Shown: positions 42,801-55,302, counted from the first letter of the stretch. The stretch: 64,000 bases of DNA from Apodospora peruviana (GCA_033439685.1 JAUEDM010000001.1:1984001-2048000), one strand, 5' to 3'. The notes: generated by a model from the sequence alone, not told the origin. Translations and numbers: made by a program.

Positions 42801-45800
42801 CCCCTTGCATGAGTTGGTTGCAGTGGGAATCCGACAATGGGGAATCAGGTGAAGCGTTCAACGTGTGGACTGCAGTAACCAGTAACCTGTACACCACCAC
42901 GAGTTTGTGGGGTTTGACATATAAGACAGTCCCGATCTGCCCCTAGCTCCGTGCCTCCTTCCAAGGCAGCTTCTGAAGGGAAGATCCTCCCGAAAAATTG
43001 CTCCTAGCCTGCCTGCGAGGAATCATGCCTCACCGATGTTGCCATCAGGCGCAGAATCGGCACTTGCTTACGGATTACAATGCTGCTGTTGCAGTAGAGC
43101 TAGGTACAGCAACGTGTGACGGTCGGTCTTTGGAATCACCTTTCTAGTCCACCCAAAAAGAGCAATCATGTGATGCTGGGGGATAAACACACGATCACAC
43201 ACATTAGCGTCTCATTCGCAATTCGGATTTTGACGACAACGCGATGCACCAGGCACGGAGTAGCCACTGCCAGGGCAAAAGCAACCGCCACAGTCTCGAC
43301 CATTGCCTTGGCGTTGAACGCTTACAGTACATCGCAGCAGCACTTACAGCCTGGATAACCTCCAGCGTGTAATCACTACCGCGATGCGCTGCACTGGCTG
43401 CAATGGCCGCCACACGAGCGGCAACAGGCAAACAGAAGCGCAAGAGTGTCCGATAGTCGCTCTTCGTATACCCTATGATAGGCAGTTTGACGCGGGCCCC
43501 AGGGTCACTCATTTCGCAGCATTTAACCCGCGGGCCGCAACCAACCTCGCTGCATATGCGCATCTCACTCACCCACGGCAACTTAAGATCGGTGTCGGCT
43601 GTAAGTGGGGCAGCATCAAATATCGAATTTAAGTGTTTTCTCTGCTTTTTCTTCGGGCGGCTGGACTTTGACCGCTATTGGCCTCGCTTGTGGGGACCAC
43701 ATGGGAGCCACATTGCGACGGGTATGTGGTTGGCCAATCGAATGCCGTCGCTCGCTCTTCAACTTCTACTCTTCACCATCAACTCAACAGCAATTGGAAG
43801 CTCAGGGAATCCCATGTCTCTTCGTCAAACAAGCTCGTCCCGTCCATGATCGACGTGCATGAAGATATCTCTCTGCAAGTGAGATAAAGTGCCCAGGCCC
43901 GCCCCGTCGCTACCTTGTGATCCTGGTCACAAGTGCACAATAGCAGGGAATCACGGGTTAATAATGCCTCTAACGACTCACCGCGCTTCCCAAGCCCGCC
44001 CCAGCATGAATAGCTTCATGGAATCGCCGGACTAATAGCTCCATCACCGAACCCTCGAGCTCGGTCTCGGGCCTGTGATTATGATTGTGACGAGCCACGC
44101 ACACCATGCTATCGCTATCTTGACCTGCTGGGCATTGTTCTGGGTTATGGACTCTTTTTTGCGTACCGGAATGGGAATCAGTTCATCAAAGGTCTTCAAT
44201 GCAGTCCGATGCGAAATTCAGGTCGAATTCAGGACCATCTATCTGCCTTGCCGCTCCGCGTCTTCTATCAATCGAGAAGTCTTAACAGACGCTGAAGGTG
44301 GTGCACTTGGTCGCATTCTCAGCCAGTGAGAGTTACCACCAGCCCACAACAGAAACTCTACCGCGTAGGTTGCGTATTCCACAATGCCGGGAGCACACCA
44401 CCAGAGAGAAATGAGACATCCAACCATTCCCACCTTGTCGGGTTGCCAGACTCGATGGTGGCTGCAGTTGTCCACGCTTTCTCAAGTCACAAGCACCACT
44501 TCACACATGCTGTTCACTCAGTCACTCACCCACTCACCCAATCATCACCATCACAAATCGAATCCATCCTTTCTTGTGATTCAGCACGCAAAACCGGTTC
44601 CGTTGCTGACAGGATGGCCGACCCGAAACCTCTCTATCCCACATATCACGCCCCAACAGGTGCGATATAGTAACCGACGGCAATCCTACACTATACTGGG
44701 TGGGATTTGTTCTTACGCAGCAGCACCTCAAGGTTGATAAGAACCAAGCAACAGATTAACTCCATCCAGAATGTTCAGATTCTGCCGATCTCTACATACA
44801 TACAGCCCGACCAACTTAAGGATTCCAGAAGATCGATAGCACTGGCTTCCATCCTACACGTGTATCACACAGTAATCACGTGGGGGCCGTTGCTTGCTCG
44901 TCCAAGTTCAGTACAGTATGAAGTCATGCGTATTGCGTGTACGTTGTTGTGTGTGTTTGTTGGTTCCTAACCTAACCAACCAACAAACTTTCTTTTGGCG
45001 TGCCCCGTCGGGACATGTGTGGTTCCATTTTTTTGATTCATCATGCAAGGTCCGCGTGCTTGCTGCGCATCTGTCAATCCACATGGGTTCACTATCTAGA
45101 TACGTGAAGATGGGGTCCGTTGGTTCTTCCGCATGGACGTCCCGTTCCCTCGGTCCGCACCACTGCTGCCAACAACACAGCCGACTGGCCGACCGCCGCT
45201 CAACTTCCCTGCAAGCCAAGCTTCCGTCTTCTTCCTTCCGGTCCTACCGGCATGTCATATCCCCGGGAGCGGGGCTGCTACGGCGCCGGAAACTATACCT
45301 AGTGGAGGACATGCGGACTGTATGGAATAAGTCTTGCATGTATTTTGCTGACACTGTCAGTGAGTTAGCTTCGAGGACGTCAAGCTGTTTCGGTACTTTA
45401 ATACAGCCACGTAGAGCCTAACTGGTATCATCGGTTTTGAGTCGTAGTTATCTTTCGTTAGATCGGTGGTGAGCAGAATATAGAAGCAGCAACACCGTTC
45501 CTATCGGGTAGAACCTCAGGTAAATACAGCAAGATGTGTAGTATCTTTGGTCACTCATCGATACTTTTCTCAGATATACCGACGACGTTGAACGTATGAT
45601 CCCAAAGGAGATAGTTCAGATCCAGTGATGCAGGAGTTAGACCCAGTTTCGCTGACGGACGCAGAGATTCCCTCCAACAATGGGAACTCATCCATCCCAT
45701 TCCGTCAGTGCGACATTTGCTGCTCGTCATCCAAACTAGTAGCCGACAACTATCTACAATCCTCCTGGGACCGACGGCACCGACCCCATTGCTGACTTTG

Positions 45801-46409
45801 CGGATTTCGGGCGGGCACTTCCAAGCTGAGCAGCAAAAGCAGATGCGAGGCGAGGCGAGGCTGGCTCCGGCGGCACATACATACATCTGGAGGTATGGTT
45901 GCACACGCACACGGCATGCGGTCTGTGGTGTGTGTGGTTGGTGGTGGCAACAACCGAACTTACCTACGAGTCTGGAAAGAGAAAGAGAAACTAAAACTCG
46001 GGACTGACCCACAACATAAGCATATAGTCTCTCAATTGAGTTTCATCACGATTCATCATGATTCCTACCTAGGTACTTATCTTGACCAAAAGTGTTTGTT
46101 GAGTTCAGCAACTATCTAGTAAATAGCAAACCGAACCTTTGTCAAGACAATTCCGTTTCAGTCCCCATCCTAACAACCTCATGTAATGTCATGATAAAAC
46201 TCCGGGGCACCAACGCTCGTCATAGGAATCCTACCTACATCCTACCGGCGGTATGTTAAATCCTGACAACTCACTCCTCAACACGGAGCATTCCGTCTGG
46301 CAGCCCGCCTCGCCTGGTTGCCCAGTCTGTCTGCCATGGAAACTTAGCTGCTGTTGCGTAACCACACCGTAACATGTATGCCAAACAACTCGGTTTGTTC
46401 AGCCCAGCC

Positions 46410-46436
46410 CAGCCTAGCCCAGCCCAGCTCAGCCGG
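46410..46436. repeat. AGCCC-type short tandem repeat
   Basis: About six tandem pentanucleotide-like units (cagcccagcccagcctagcccagcccagc-type), slightly imperfect. A simple repeat in non-coding DNA. Confidence 0.7.
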
Positions 46437-46602
46437 GATAAACTAAAACTAAAACGCCACCGTGCGTCGACATGATTTGTTTTGGATAAGTTAGTGAACA
46501 GAAGTACTTTATCTACTTGAGCACGATAAGCAGAAGTCAATAAGAATCCTTCTGGACAGACGACCATGGGATATTATTGGATCGCAGATCAAGTATAATG
46601 TG

Positions 46603-46620
46603 GTGTGTGTGTGTGTGTGT
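46603..46620. repeat. GT dinucleotide microsatellite, 9 units
   Basis: Nine uninterrupted GT units. Likely polymorphic in length between strains. Confidence 0.85.
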
Positions 46621-47662
46621 ACAGATGGAACTTGCAGTAGCAGCAAAAAGAAGCAAAGACACACCAAACCAAGCATGTCCTAGGGATTGGGTGTCACACG
46701 ACGTCAACCAGACACTCATGAATCTCCACAGACCGGCACAGTGGATGCAGTGTTCGTGCAGAGGATAGATAGCGGCCTTTATCTATCACAGTATTGAGCT
46801 GAGAAACGATCAAAATCCTCCAAAGCTCGGTATTTGGTGAATGTGGCTTGTATGGCTGCAGAGATATAATCTCACGATCTTGACTTGAACAGGAAGTCGG
46901 TTGCATGGATATACCGAATATTCTCCTTTCTTCTCTTTCACATACCATATATGGATTAGCTCACGCTCAGCATCATGGTCGATATCAAGAGATCCCACGT
47001 TGACTGTGAAAAGGGAGACAGATCAGAGGCTACCAGGCCCCTGACCTCAAACCAGCCTGACCAAAGACCCTCGGATATCTCCGAAACAAGTAATAATACC
47101 TTCCATGAATAGAACCGGTACCTATTTCTGCGGCAGATATGGTAATAATCTCTGCCCAGACGAGTGATACCGCCGGATATCCTCTGACACCCTTCTGGAA
47201 GGGCCCTTTCGTTGGCGAGATCGCCTCATCCTTCTTCTGTAAGCATACAACTCGGGAAGCCCAAACACGATTGAGAGGCCGCAGCCGTCACAGCAAGCGC
47301 AGACGCGCTTGGTGTGAAGCTCAAGCAATCATCCGCGGAAGGGCCTGGTCTCCTTCCCCTTTTAGGACTTGCCTCCTCACAATCCTTCCTTCCTTTCGAC
47401 CAAATGCCGGAGGTGATACATAAGTACCAAAAAAGACAAGCTTAATCGCGCAAGACTTCCGATTCCTGGAGGAGCTGGTAAACTAGACCCAAAACAATTC
47501 TCCTGATAGCCAGGCCAACTCCGGGAAGAAAAAGCAAAACCGGCCTCCTGTAAGCACACCAGGATATCGACGTCCAAATAGGGAAACTGGTATCACCGAG
47601 GCATGGCTATCACGACCAGTTGGTCGCGGCAAAATCCTCAGATGAGAAGCACCCCCGCCTAT

Positions 47663-48561
47663 TCAGTGCATGGCATATTCGTACGTCCAGAATGCAATCA
47701 AGTGCTCCAAGGCTTCTGGTCCGATGGCAGTGTAGAGCCTGTCTCGGCCGTTGCCTGAAGTCAGCTGGTCGACGAGCTCCCTGAAGCTCAGACTATTCTG
47801 GCTTAGGATCTGGGTTGTCGGTCGTGGAAGGGGTGCGCGGGAGGGAATGCAGTAAGGGAGCAGGTCCTGGGCAGCGTCGACCGGCCATGGACGAGCATTC
47901 GTGGAGGCTACGAGGGATCCTTGGAACGTCTCGAGAAAGGGAGGGAGCGCCTCGACGGATGTGAGAGGCATCATTGGCACGTTGGACTTGCCGAGTAGTC
48001 TGTGGAGGTGTTGGAGTTGTCAGCGGTCTGTAGATGTTCTTCGCTGGTCTTCCTCTCACGTTCCTGTCATCTATAGCATGGATGGGGAGAGCGATTGCCC
48101 GAGGTAAAAGGGGTCTGCAAGATTGCCAACGTCTGTTGTGACGCAATCTTACCTCATTTGAAGTCTCATGAATGATCCCATACCGTCTTTAATCTCGTCT
48201 CCATCGAGCAAAAAGACAGCCGCTCCGTTCTGTCCCCCGTTGGAGTCACTCAACCTTTCGATTCGATCAAATGTGTCGGGGTTCTCAATGTCAGCGGGAG
48301 AGACCAGAACCATGCGAAACCTGTGGCAGTCCCCAGTATGCTGCTGTGGCACTGAAAGCTCTAAATCGTGCTGTCCTAGGTTGGTCTCTGCTGCCCATGT
48401 CAATATTGTGTCACTGCCTTTCTATCTTGATACCATGCTATACCTCGCCACCTGCCGCCCTTGGACTGGAGGAGTGTTGCAGCTGCTGCCCATGAGGGCC
48501 TCTGCCTGAGGCTCGAACAAAACAGGTTCACAATATGGAGATGGACATTGGCGTGCTCCAT
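47663..48561 (-). CDS. Hypothetical protein, 230 aa, three exons
   Basis: Exons are 48561-48444, 48390-48153 and 47999-47663 (introns 53 and 153 bp; donors GTATAG and GTAAGA; acceptors GGCAG and CACAG). Phases are consistent and the join gives a continuous 230-residue protein. It starts MEHANVHLHIVNLFCSSLRQ. The central region looks folded: HRFRMVLVSPADIENPDTFD, RIERLSDSNGGQNGAAVFLL, then MRLQMRLLGKSNVPMMPLTS and VEALPPFLETFQGSL. This alternating beta-alpha pattern suggests a small Rossmann-like or nuclease-like core, but I see no catalytic motif. The C-terminal third has a Pro-rich linker, then NSLSFRELVDQLTSG and LEHLIAFWTYEYAMH. I do not recognise the family. The coherent splicing and codon use make it probably real and conserved. 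Confidence 0.65.
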
Positions 48562-49052
48562 CTCGGCCGGCGGAGTCAAGATGTTTTTAATCGGCCTTGA
48601 ACGGGAAATGGTTGATTCTTTTTGAGCTGAGTGTTTTCCATGAATTGGGTGGGAGGGTATCGTTCAGTTCCGGGTTCTTACCAAGAGCAGAATTTTCTCG
48701 TGGGAGGGTCTTTCCCGCCTCGCTCTTGCCATCTTGTCATCGTCGAAGCTTCTCCTTCCTTTGACCTTTGCGAGCCAAAAATCCCCGACACTGCCGATTC
48801 TCTCGATCCCGAATTTCCGTCGCAACTTTGGTCTACTTGTAGCTTACATGATCGTAATACATGGCTTCCCAAAATGAACACTCCAAGTCGGTCCAATCTC
48901 AGTTTCAAACTCCCAATACTGACAAGAAGATGCGTGTGGTTCGGTTAAAATATACCTACACCTGAGCGCGGATCCTCTCTTGACACAGTGCTAAACCTCA
49001 AGTATAAAAGGGCAAGCCTCGGAATCCCTTCAGTTCACATTCATCCTGACTC
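48562..49052. other. Intergenic between two minus-strand genes
   Basis: 491 bp holding the promoter of the 230-aa hypothetical gene and the 3' UTR of the Opa3-like gene. Nothing else is recognised. Confidence 0.5.
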
Positions 49053-49797
49053 TCATGCCGTGGGTGCCGGTAAAAGGGGCGGGGCAGTAGGTGATGGTAA
49101 AAGGGGCTTCTTCGTTTTTGGGTCCCTAAAAGCCCTGAGTGCATCTTCGATCATCTGCACTCGTTCCTGCTGCTTCCTCTCTGTCTCCTCAAATTCCAAT
49201 TCTCTTGCTTTGAGCTCTTCTAACCTTCGATCGAGCTCTTTGATTTTCTCCAAATTGTGATCCGGCTTTTGTGAGGACCGGTAGTACTCGTAGATGATCA
49301 GCCCGCCCGCAACAACCAGAATAAAACCATCCCCAATGACATCGGCAAAGAGGTCGACGGCTTTCGCCTCAGGGAGGGGACGGAATTTTCGTTTCCACAC
49401 ACTCAAGGGCGTCACCCTTTGCGGATGTGATTCCCTAGGCGTTGTTCCGTATTTGGCCCGCAGTTCCTCCTCCCGCTTAACCTGCTCTTCTGTCTTTACT
49501 GTCGGCGCTTCCGCCTTCTCTTTTGCTTTTAATTCGGCGTCGACATTCCGCATCAAGGCGACCGACATCCGCATGTTCAGCTGGTGTATTACTTGTCCAT
49601 ATCTCGCCGCAAACGCCCGGAACTTGGGGTGATCGTGCGCTTGGTGCTTGATGCGATTCTGGGATTGGGTACAACTCGTCAGTCACAACATCCATTCAGA
49701 AGGATAGTCCAGGGCAGAAAGTTTAACGAACCGCGCCATATTTGGAGATGTGTCGCACAAACAGCGAGGCAAGCTTGAAAAGGGGCAATGCGACCAT
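49053..49797 (-). CDS. OPA3-like mitochondrial protein (223 aa)
   Basis: Homologue of human OPA3, a mitochondrial membrane protein implicated in mitochondrial morphology and lipid metabolism. Exons are 49797-49732 and 49658-49053 (73-bp intron, donor GTTCGT, acceptor CCCAG). The first exon ends ..SKYGA and the second resumes NRIKHQAHDHPKFR, which is the exact OPA3 pattern. N-terminus: MVALPLFKLASLFVRHISKY, an amphipathic mitochondrial targeting type. Then FAARYGQVIHQLNMRMSVAL precedes a charged linker. A hydrophobic segment GFILVVAGGLIIYEYY lies within the conserved LFADVIGDGFILVVAG block. A coiled coil follows (LEKIKELDRRLEELKARELE, FEETERKQQERVQMIEDALR) before a Pro-rich tail. The start at 49797 (GACCATGGCGGC on the plus strand) is required by the conserved N-terminus. 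It is divergent from the Polo kinase gene. Confidence 0.9.
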
Positions 49798-50848
49798 GGC
49801 GGCACTTTGGGTAAAGCTAGCAAGCTGCCTTGGCTCATACGGCCAAGAAACTGCTCTTTATAGAAGACGAACTGGCGGTGACTGGCGGGAACGGAACGGC
49901 CTTCTGGGATGAACCTCTATTGCCGAGAAGCAACGCTCGTCATGTTCGGTCTCCGGTACCAGATGTTTGTCATCCGTCGTTCGCGTTTCGTCTCGGCTTG
50001 ATCAAAATCCTTATGCTCCGCTCCTGACCGAATTGCACGCGTTGACGGTTGACGTGAGGTTCCCGGTGGTGGAGTCCACCATTCGCGAACTTCAATTCGG
50101 CTGACGTACCGAATTCAATGCTCCAGGAACGGGGGCGCTCGGCGACCGCGGGGTGTCTCGCAGCCAATAGAAATTTGATTCTTACTCTCTCGGTCCCGAT
50201 GGGGCTTGAATAATAGGCCCCTGCAAGCTTACGGGTTAGCTCAAGCTCGGTTGCTCTGGCAACGGGCAAGAAGAGACGGGAAACAAACGAACCTGCCGCC
50301 AATTCGGTCGGCTCCAGCTTTCAACAAGCCAGGAGCCCGCCCAGCACACGACAAACCACCCACACGTGCCGTTCCAGCGTCGGGCCGTCAAGAAGTCATC
50401 ACGGATATTTTGGCGTCGACGACTTAACTGCAATTTACAAAGTACGATTTTGCTGTCAACAGCGCTGCCGACTTGTCTCCCCACCGTCGCCGACCACATC
50501 GCCCGCACCGTTTCGGCGCACCTGAATGTTGACGAAATACTCATCCAATCGTAAGTTGCTTGATCTTTTCTCTTTAATTCTCCACCGCGGACGGTGACGG
50601 ATTTCTTGATCGCCTCGTCCTTTTCATCGCACTTTGTTGTTATTTGTTGTTGTTCCCCCGTGTTATCCCTGGCATTGCCATCGCGTGGTTCAGTAACTTT
50701 CTGACATCAAAACTCTACAGACCACACAGAAATCTTTCATTCTACCCCGATTGATGTGCATTGCCGTGTGACGATACTCACAGTTTTGGCCACGGTCCGA
50801 TTCCCCAGCAATACCGATCGTGCCGCCTTTCTGCGCGCTTGAAGGAAG
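49798..50848. promoter_or_regulatory. Divergent region, Opa3-like / Polo kinase
   Basis: 1.05 kb between the two start codons. The Polo side has a donor-like TCCAATC/GTAAGTTGC near 50550, which may start a 5' UTR intron. No gene is seen. Confidence 0.5.
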
Positions 50849-53800
50849 ATGGTGGCTAGGGGTGTCGATATGGAGGCTTTGTCGCCGAGGGATGCCAACG
50901 CCCAGAGGATGCCGGCGCGAGCGAACGAGCTGAAGACTAAGGCAGCGGCCGGGCTTAAGTCGGCCAAGGACAAGGAGCACCCTCCGCCACCTCCCAACAA
51001 TGTCATCGAGCCTTCAAGTTCGGACCGCAAAGAAGGCGCCGTGTATCAGGTCGGGAAGCTTCTGGGCAAGGGTGGCTTTGCAATTTGCTATGATGGTAAG
51101 TTAGCCGGGTCGTCAAAGCGGTATGCTCTCAAGATTGTCAAGAGCCAGATGCCAACAAAGATGGAACAAAAGGTACGTCCAGTCAACCAGACCCAAGAAA
51201 TTCTCAAGCTAATCTCTACTCAAGTTCCAAACCGAGCTGCAAATTCATTCCAAAATGCGCCAGCAGAACATTGTCCAGTTCCACCGTGCCTTCACTTTTG
51301 AGAACTGCACCTATCTTGTCCTGGAATTGTGCCCGAATGGCTCTCTTATGGACATGGTCAAGAGGCGCAAGGGTCTGACGGAACCCGAGGTCCGATTTTA
51401 CACGGTCCAAATTGCTGGTGCCATCAAATACATGCACGCCAAGGGTATTATCCACCGGGACTTGAAGATGGGAAATATCTTCCTCGACAAGTACATGAAC
51501 GCCAAGATCGGAGATTTCGGATTGGCCGCGTTACTATTGACAGGCAAGGATATGCAAGTTATGCGCAGGACGACATTGTGCGGAACTCCGAATTACATTG
51601 CTCCCGAGATTCTGGAGAAGGGCAAGAAGGGCCATGATCACATGGTAGACATTTGGAGCTTGGGTATCATCGTGTTTGCAATGCTCACATCGAAGCCTCC
51701 CTTCCAATCTTCAACAACAGACGAAATCTATCGTCGGGCTAGAGATAGGGACTACGATTGGCCGTCACCCGAAACTTCACAGAAGTACATCAGCCAGGAG
51801 GTGAAGGACCTGGTTGCGACGATGCTCCAGGACGCAACCAGGAGACCGGATCCGGACACAATCGTCGAGCACCCCTTCTTCATGTCCGGGTATATGCCGC
51901 TATCCTCCGACATGACTTCAAAACTGCGAGAATGCGCGCCACAGAATCCTGCCTTTTACGATAGCCCGGCGGACGCGCAGTCGGAGGAACTCAATATCCG
52001 AAACGTCAAGGAGATGTGCCGACAATGCAATGTCGGTCCGTGGTGCCAGTCGCAGCTTGTATCCAAGAAGATCTGGAGGGAAATGGCAGAAGAGGAGCAT
52101 AACGGCCTTACACCCGCGATCCCACTGGCAGAGGGGATTGTTTATCGACCATTCGACGAAATCAAGATTGAGCAGCAACTACAAGAGAAGCTGCTTCAGG
52201 AGCGAGCTGCGGCTCAGCAGGCCCAGCAGTCTTTTCAACTTGGAGACAGGTCGGATGAAATTAGCAGCTTCAACCACAGCACTGCGGCCCAAAGGGCACC
52301 GTCAGGACTTCTCCGAGCCCCACCACAGAGCTTTGCTGCTCAACAACGGGCACAGAATAGACCTACCAATACTGCAACACTCCCTAGATCTCAGACTGCG
52401 ACGGATACGGGCTTGAGGACATCAGGTTCGCTTCGCCTGCGGTCTATGCGGGAAGTGTCGGGCACAGAGCGACAAGCTCAAGAAGACCCTGCTCCATCAC
52501 TTAGGACGACTCGTAGTCTCCGTAGCCAACCTACACGAGGCCAGGCCAAGACCATTGAGGAGGAGCCAGTTCAGCTCCGTGCGCAGACTGCGATGGTCTC
52601 GAGACCGAAACCCCAGCAAGAGAGCGTCTCTCTCTTTAGCCCTTCTGAGTACCAAGAGCTGGTGCCTGGGAGTCAGCCAGATGCCGTGCTTGACCGGCTA
52701 TGCAAGCTGCAAGCAGAGCTGGAGAGGGCGCTTAATGCCCGTTCGATGGCGATTCTCTCGAAGGACAGGACACCTTCTCCTCCTCACATTGTTGTGAAAT
52801 GGGTCGACTACACCAACAAATTTGGATTAGGATACATCCTAAACGATGGGAGCGTCGGTTGTATACTTCGCAACATTCCGACCATAGAAGGTTCTAGGAA
52901 CGGAATTCTGCCGCCTGCCTGTGTTCTGGTTCATGGTGCTGAACGACATTGTCAGCGCCGAGAAGATCCCCGTTACCCGGATCGGCATCAGATTGTGCCT
53001 ATGAACGAAGGGATTTACTTCTACGAGAATAACAACGAAGATGGCTTCTCGCGTGTTCGGGTTTCACCGGAAAACTTCAGGCTCCCGATGAACCCGGATG
53101 GTACGATAGGCAAGCTCTCGGTAGGCACGGATATTTACGACCACCGCAAGAGGGAGCGCATTGTGTTGTGGAAGAAATTTGCGAACTATATGATTGCCTA
53201 CGGGCGAGAGATCGAGGGACAGGTGGAGGAATCATCTATTCGCGTCCCCACTATCACGGATCCGACCGCTGCTCCGAGTGATGTGGTGACTTTTTACCAG
53301 CGTTTCGGAGATGTTGGTTGCTGGATGTTCTGTGATGGGCATATGCAAGTGAGTAGACTGCATCTTTCATGACATCTCAATGTCTTTGACTAACGGTTTC
53401 GTTTCTAGTTCAACTTCCCTGACCACACAAAGATTGTGATCGACTCCACCGGAACATGGTGCCACTTCTGGCATCTACCCGAGGATGCAGCCAAGCGTCT
53501 GGAAGAGACGGGCTCTCTCGCGGAGTCGGCGCTAGACGATCGGACCGTGCTCTCCTACCCGCTCCAAACGCTACTGAATTTTGCTGCCAAGCAACCGGCG
53601 TCGCGGGCTGGCACCCGAAGCGCTAGCAACCCGACCCGGCGCCGGCCCGAGATCAGCCCGGAACTGCAAGGGATTCCGGCTGCCAACCACTTCCGTCGTA
53701 AGGTTGAGTTCATCAGGGACGTGATCAAGGAGTGGAACACGAACGGCGGCATTGGGAACAGCGATATGACCCGGGAGAAGCGGTTACGCTGGACGGGCAT

Positions 53801-53954
53801 CCGTGAGACCCGCAACGTACCCATCCCCGCGAAGCATGTCTGGGTGACGATTGGTGCGCGATGGGGTGATGAGCGCCAGTCGGCGTATGTGGATCCAAGG
53901 AAGCCGTCTGAGATTGGGGATGATATTGACGAGTCGGCGAAGAAGAGGACTTGA
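50849..53954 (+). CDS. plo1: Polo-like kinase (Cdc5/Plo1), 997 aa
   Basis: Mitotic Ser/Thr kinase acting at spindle poles, kinetochores and the division site. Exons are 50849-51172, 51225-53348 and 53409-53954 (introns 52 and 60 bp). Kinase domain about 65-325: GKGGFAICYD, catalytic Lys95 (RYALKIV), Glu112, HRDLKMGN (Asp187), DFG (205-207), activation loop MRRTTLCGTPNYIAPEIL with Thr225 in the activating position. A Gln/Arg-rich linker (about 440-575) precedes the polo-box domain. Phosphopeptide-binding residues are present: Trp634 (KWVDYTNKFGLGYILNDGSV) and His822-Thr-Lys824 (FPDHTKIVIDSTGTWCHFWH). The stretch between DFGLA and TLCG is some four residues longer than in animal Plk1. A 120-residue C-terminal extension after the second polo box is lineage-type. 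The start ATG at 50849 is the first in frame (AAGATGGTG). Confidence 0.95.
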
Positions 53955-54803
53955 TTATGTCCGCAGGTGTCGGGGGGAGGATAGAGCCTGCTTGGGGGTA
54001 AATATTTGCGGAAGCAGGCGGGGGATTATGGGAGTTGGGTGGTTCTTTCGCTCTCAGATACCACACAGTTAGTGTACATGCTTCTTATTGGAGTGCTGTG
54101 GGAGTGTAGCGGTTTTTGTTTTCTTTCCTTCTCTATTCGTCCTCTGTTGGCAGGGACGGGGAGTTTGGGTTGTTACTGTGGTCCGGGTGGCCAGGCGGAG
54201 TTTTATCCCCTCTTCGTTATGTTCTTTCATTATTACGTACTGTATGATTCTTTTGTTTGCCTAGTTATGATCGAGTTCATTTTATCCTTGGAGGTCAGGT
54301 GATGTGGGCAGGGAGGCAGATAGACGTAATTGAGTAGTCCTACCTGATTCACATCGTCGTTGGGCCATCGGTTTGTAATTAAGTGCCTTACATACAGTGT
54401 TAAGGTGGAAGGTCTTTTGTTCATTAAGGAAGATGAATTCTCCATTACTGTCTTTGATTACTGTGTATTAAGGGGTTGGCCTTTTTTCGTTGTCTGTTCT
54501 GAGCTGTCATTGTTATTGCCCCTTTAGTGTTAAAGAGATACCCAAACGCAGCGTGGTCGCGAGTCTGGGAGAGGTCTCTTTGAAACATGGGCCTGTGATT
54601 GGCTTACCCCACACTTTCCCCCCGGCCGTCGTACAAGCAACTTTCAGCTGCTGCTACCGCGTTCGAAACCGTGGAGGAGGGGATGGAACTCCATGGATGA
54701 TTGATGAGCTCCGAAGTCCGAAAGCATCGTAACTAAACAACACCAATCGCAATTATCACCATCACAAGCCAATTAGCCTTTCACGCGAAAATCTGCTTTT
54801 GCC
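53955..54803. promoter_or_regulatory. Intergenic, Polo kinase 3' end to TMEM14 start
   Basis: 849 bp with both genes on the plus strand. 54100-54480 is T-rich with short frames and probably holds the 3' UTR. 54720-54800 is A/C-rich and probably the TMEM14 leader. Nothing else is seen. Confidence 0.5.
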
Positions 54804-55302
54804 ATGGTAAGTCCTTTTCTCTATAGATAGGTACATATACCAAACCTGGTGAAGAGTTTTATTTTGCTAAACATATGACGACATAATCAATCACACAGGG
54901 CCTCGAACTCCAGTCGTATATCCTTGCGGCGTTGACCGCCACCGGCGGAATCGCCGGCTACGCGCGGACGAAGAGCAAGCCTAGCATCATTGCCGGTTGC
55001 GCCGTTGGTCTTCTCTGTGCGTCTCTCTTTCTCTCTTTTATCTCGCTCCCTTCCCATCTCCCATGTCGGTTTACGTATGCAAGATTTGCTGACTCTCCCT
55101 GCGGTTAGACGGTCTCGGAGGTTATCGCATGCAAAACAACGAGCCTTATGGCGTCGAGCTGAGCCTTCTCGCCTCGGTCGTGCTGGGCGGTTCTTCGATC
55201 CCGCGGGCGATTCGGTTGAGGAAGCCGGTGCCGGTCATGTTGTCCCTCCTGGCGACTTTTGGAATTCTTACGTTCGGCGATGCTTTTCGGCGCACGTTGT
55301 AA
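54804..55302 (+). CDS. TMEM14-family small membrane protein (104 aa)
   Basis: Small hydrophobic four-helix protein of the TMEM14 (UPF0136) family. Animal TMEM14C acts in mitochondrial porphyrin import; the fungal role is not established. Exons are 54804-54806, 54899-55016 and 55109-55302 (introns 92 and 92 bp). The first coding exon is only the ATG itself, cut directly by GTAAGT; the second resumes GLELQSYILAALTATGGIAG. Glycine-rich helices: YARTKSKPSIIAGCAVGLLY, GLGGYRMQNNEPYGVELSLL, ASVVLGGSSIPRAIRLRKPV, PVMLSLLATFGILTFGDAFR. The GGIAGYARTKSKPSIIAG loop is the family signature. There is no other usable in-frame ATG before the conserved start, so the three-base exon is well supported. The short length matches the family. 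It converges on Cmc2. Confidence 0.9.

Larger units (their letters stand above)
39858..47662. other. 7.8-kb interval with no supportable gene
   Basis: The largest gap in the window. Frames of up to 218 codons (for example 40661-41218 minus, 41762-42418 plus) occur, but they overlap other frames on both strands, have scattered Cys/Pro/Ser-rich products and show no family motif or credible splice partner. The GC content is not low and I see no transposase or reverse-transcriptase motifs, so an intact or recently dead transposon is unlikely. Simple repeats occur: GCACA-type near 41293-41320, AGCCC-type at 46410-46436 and GT at 46603-46620. It could hold long promoters, non-coding RNAs or short lineage-specific genes that I cannot recognise. 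Confidence 0.45.

Noticed and set aside
45551..46012. Cys-rich minus-strand frame, possibly a secreted protein
   Set aside because: No signal peptide at its start and the opposite strand is open as well; it looks like chance.
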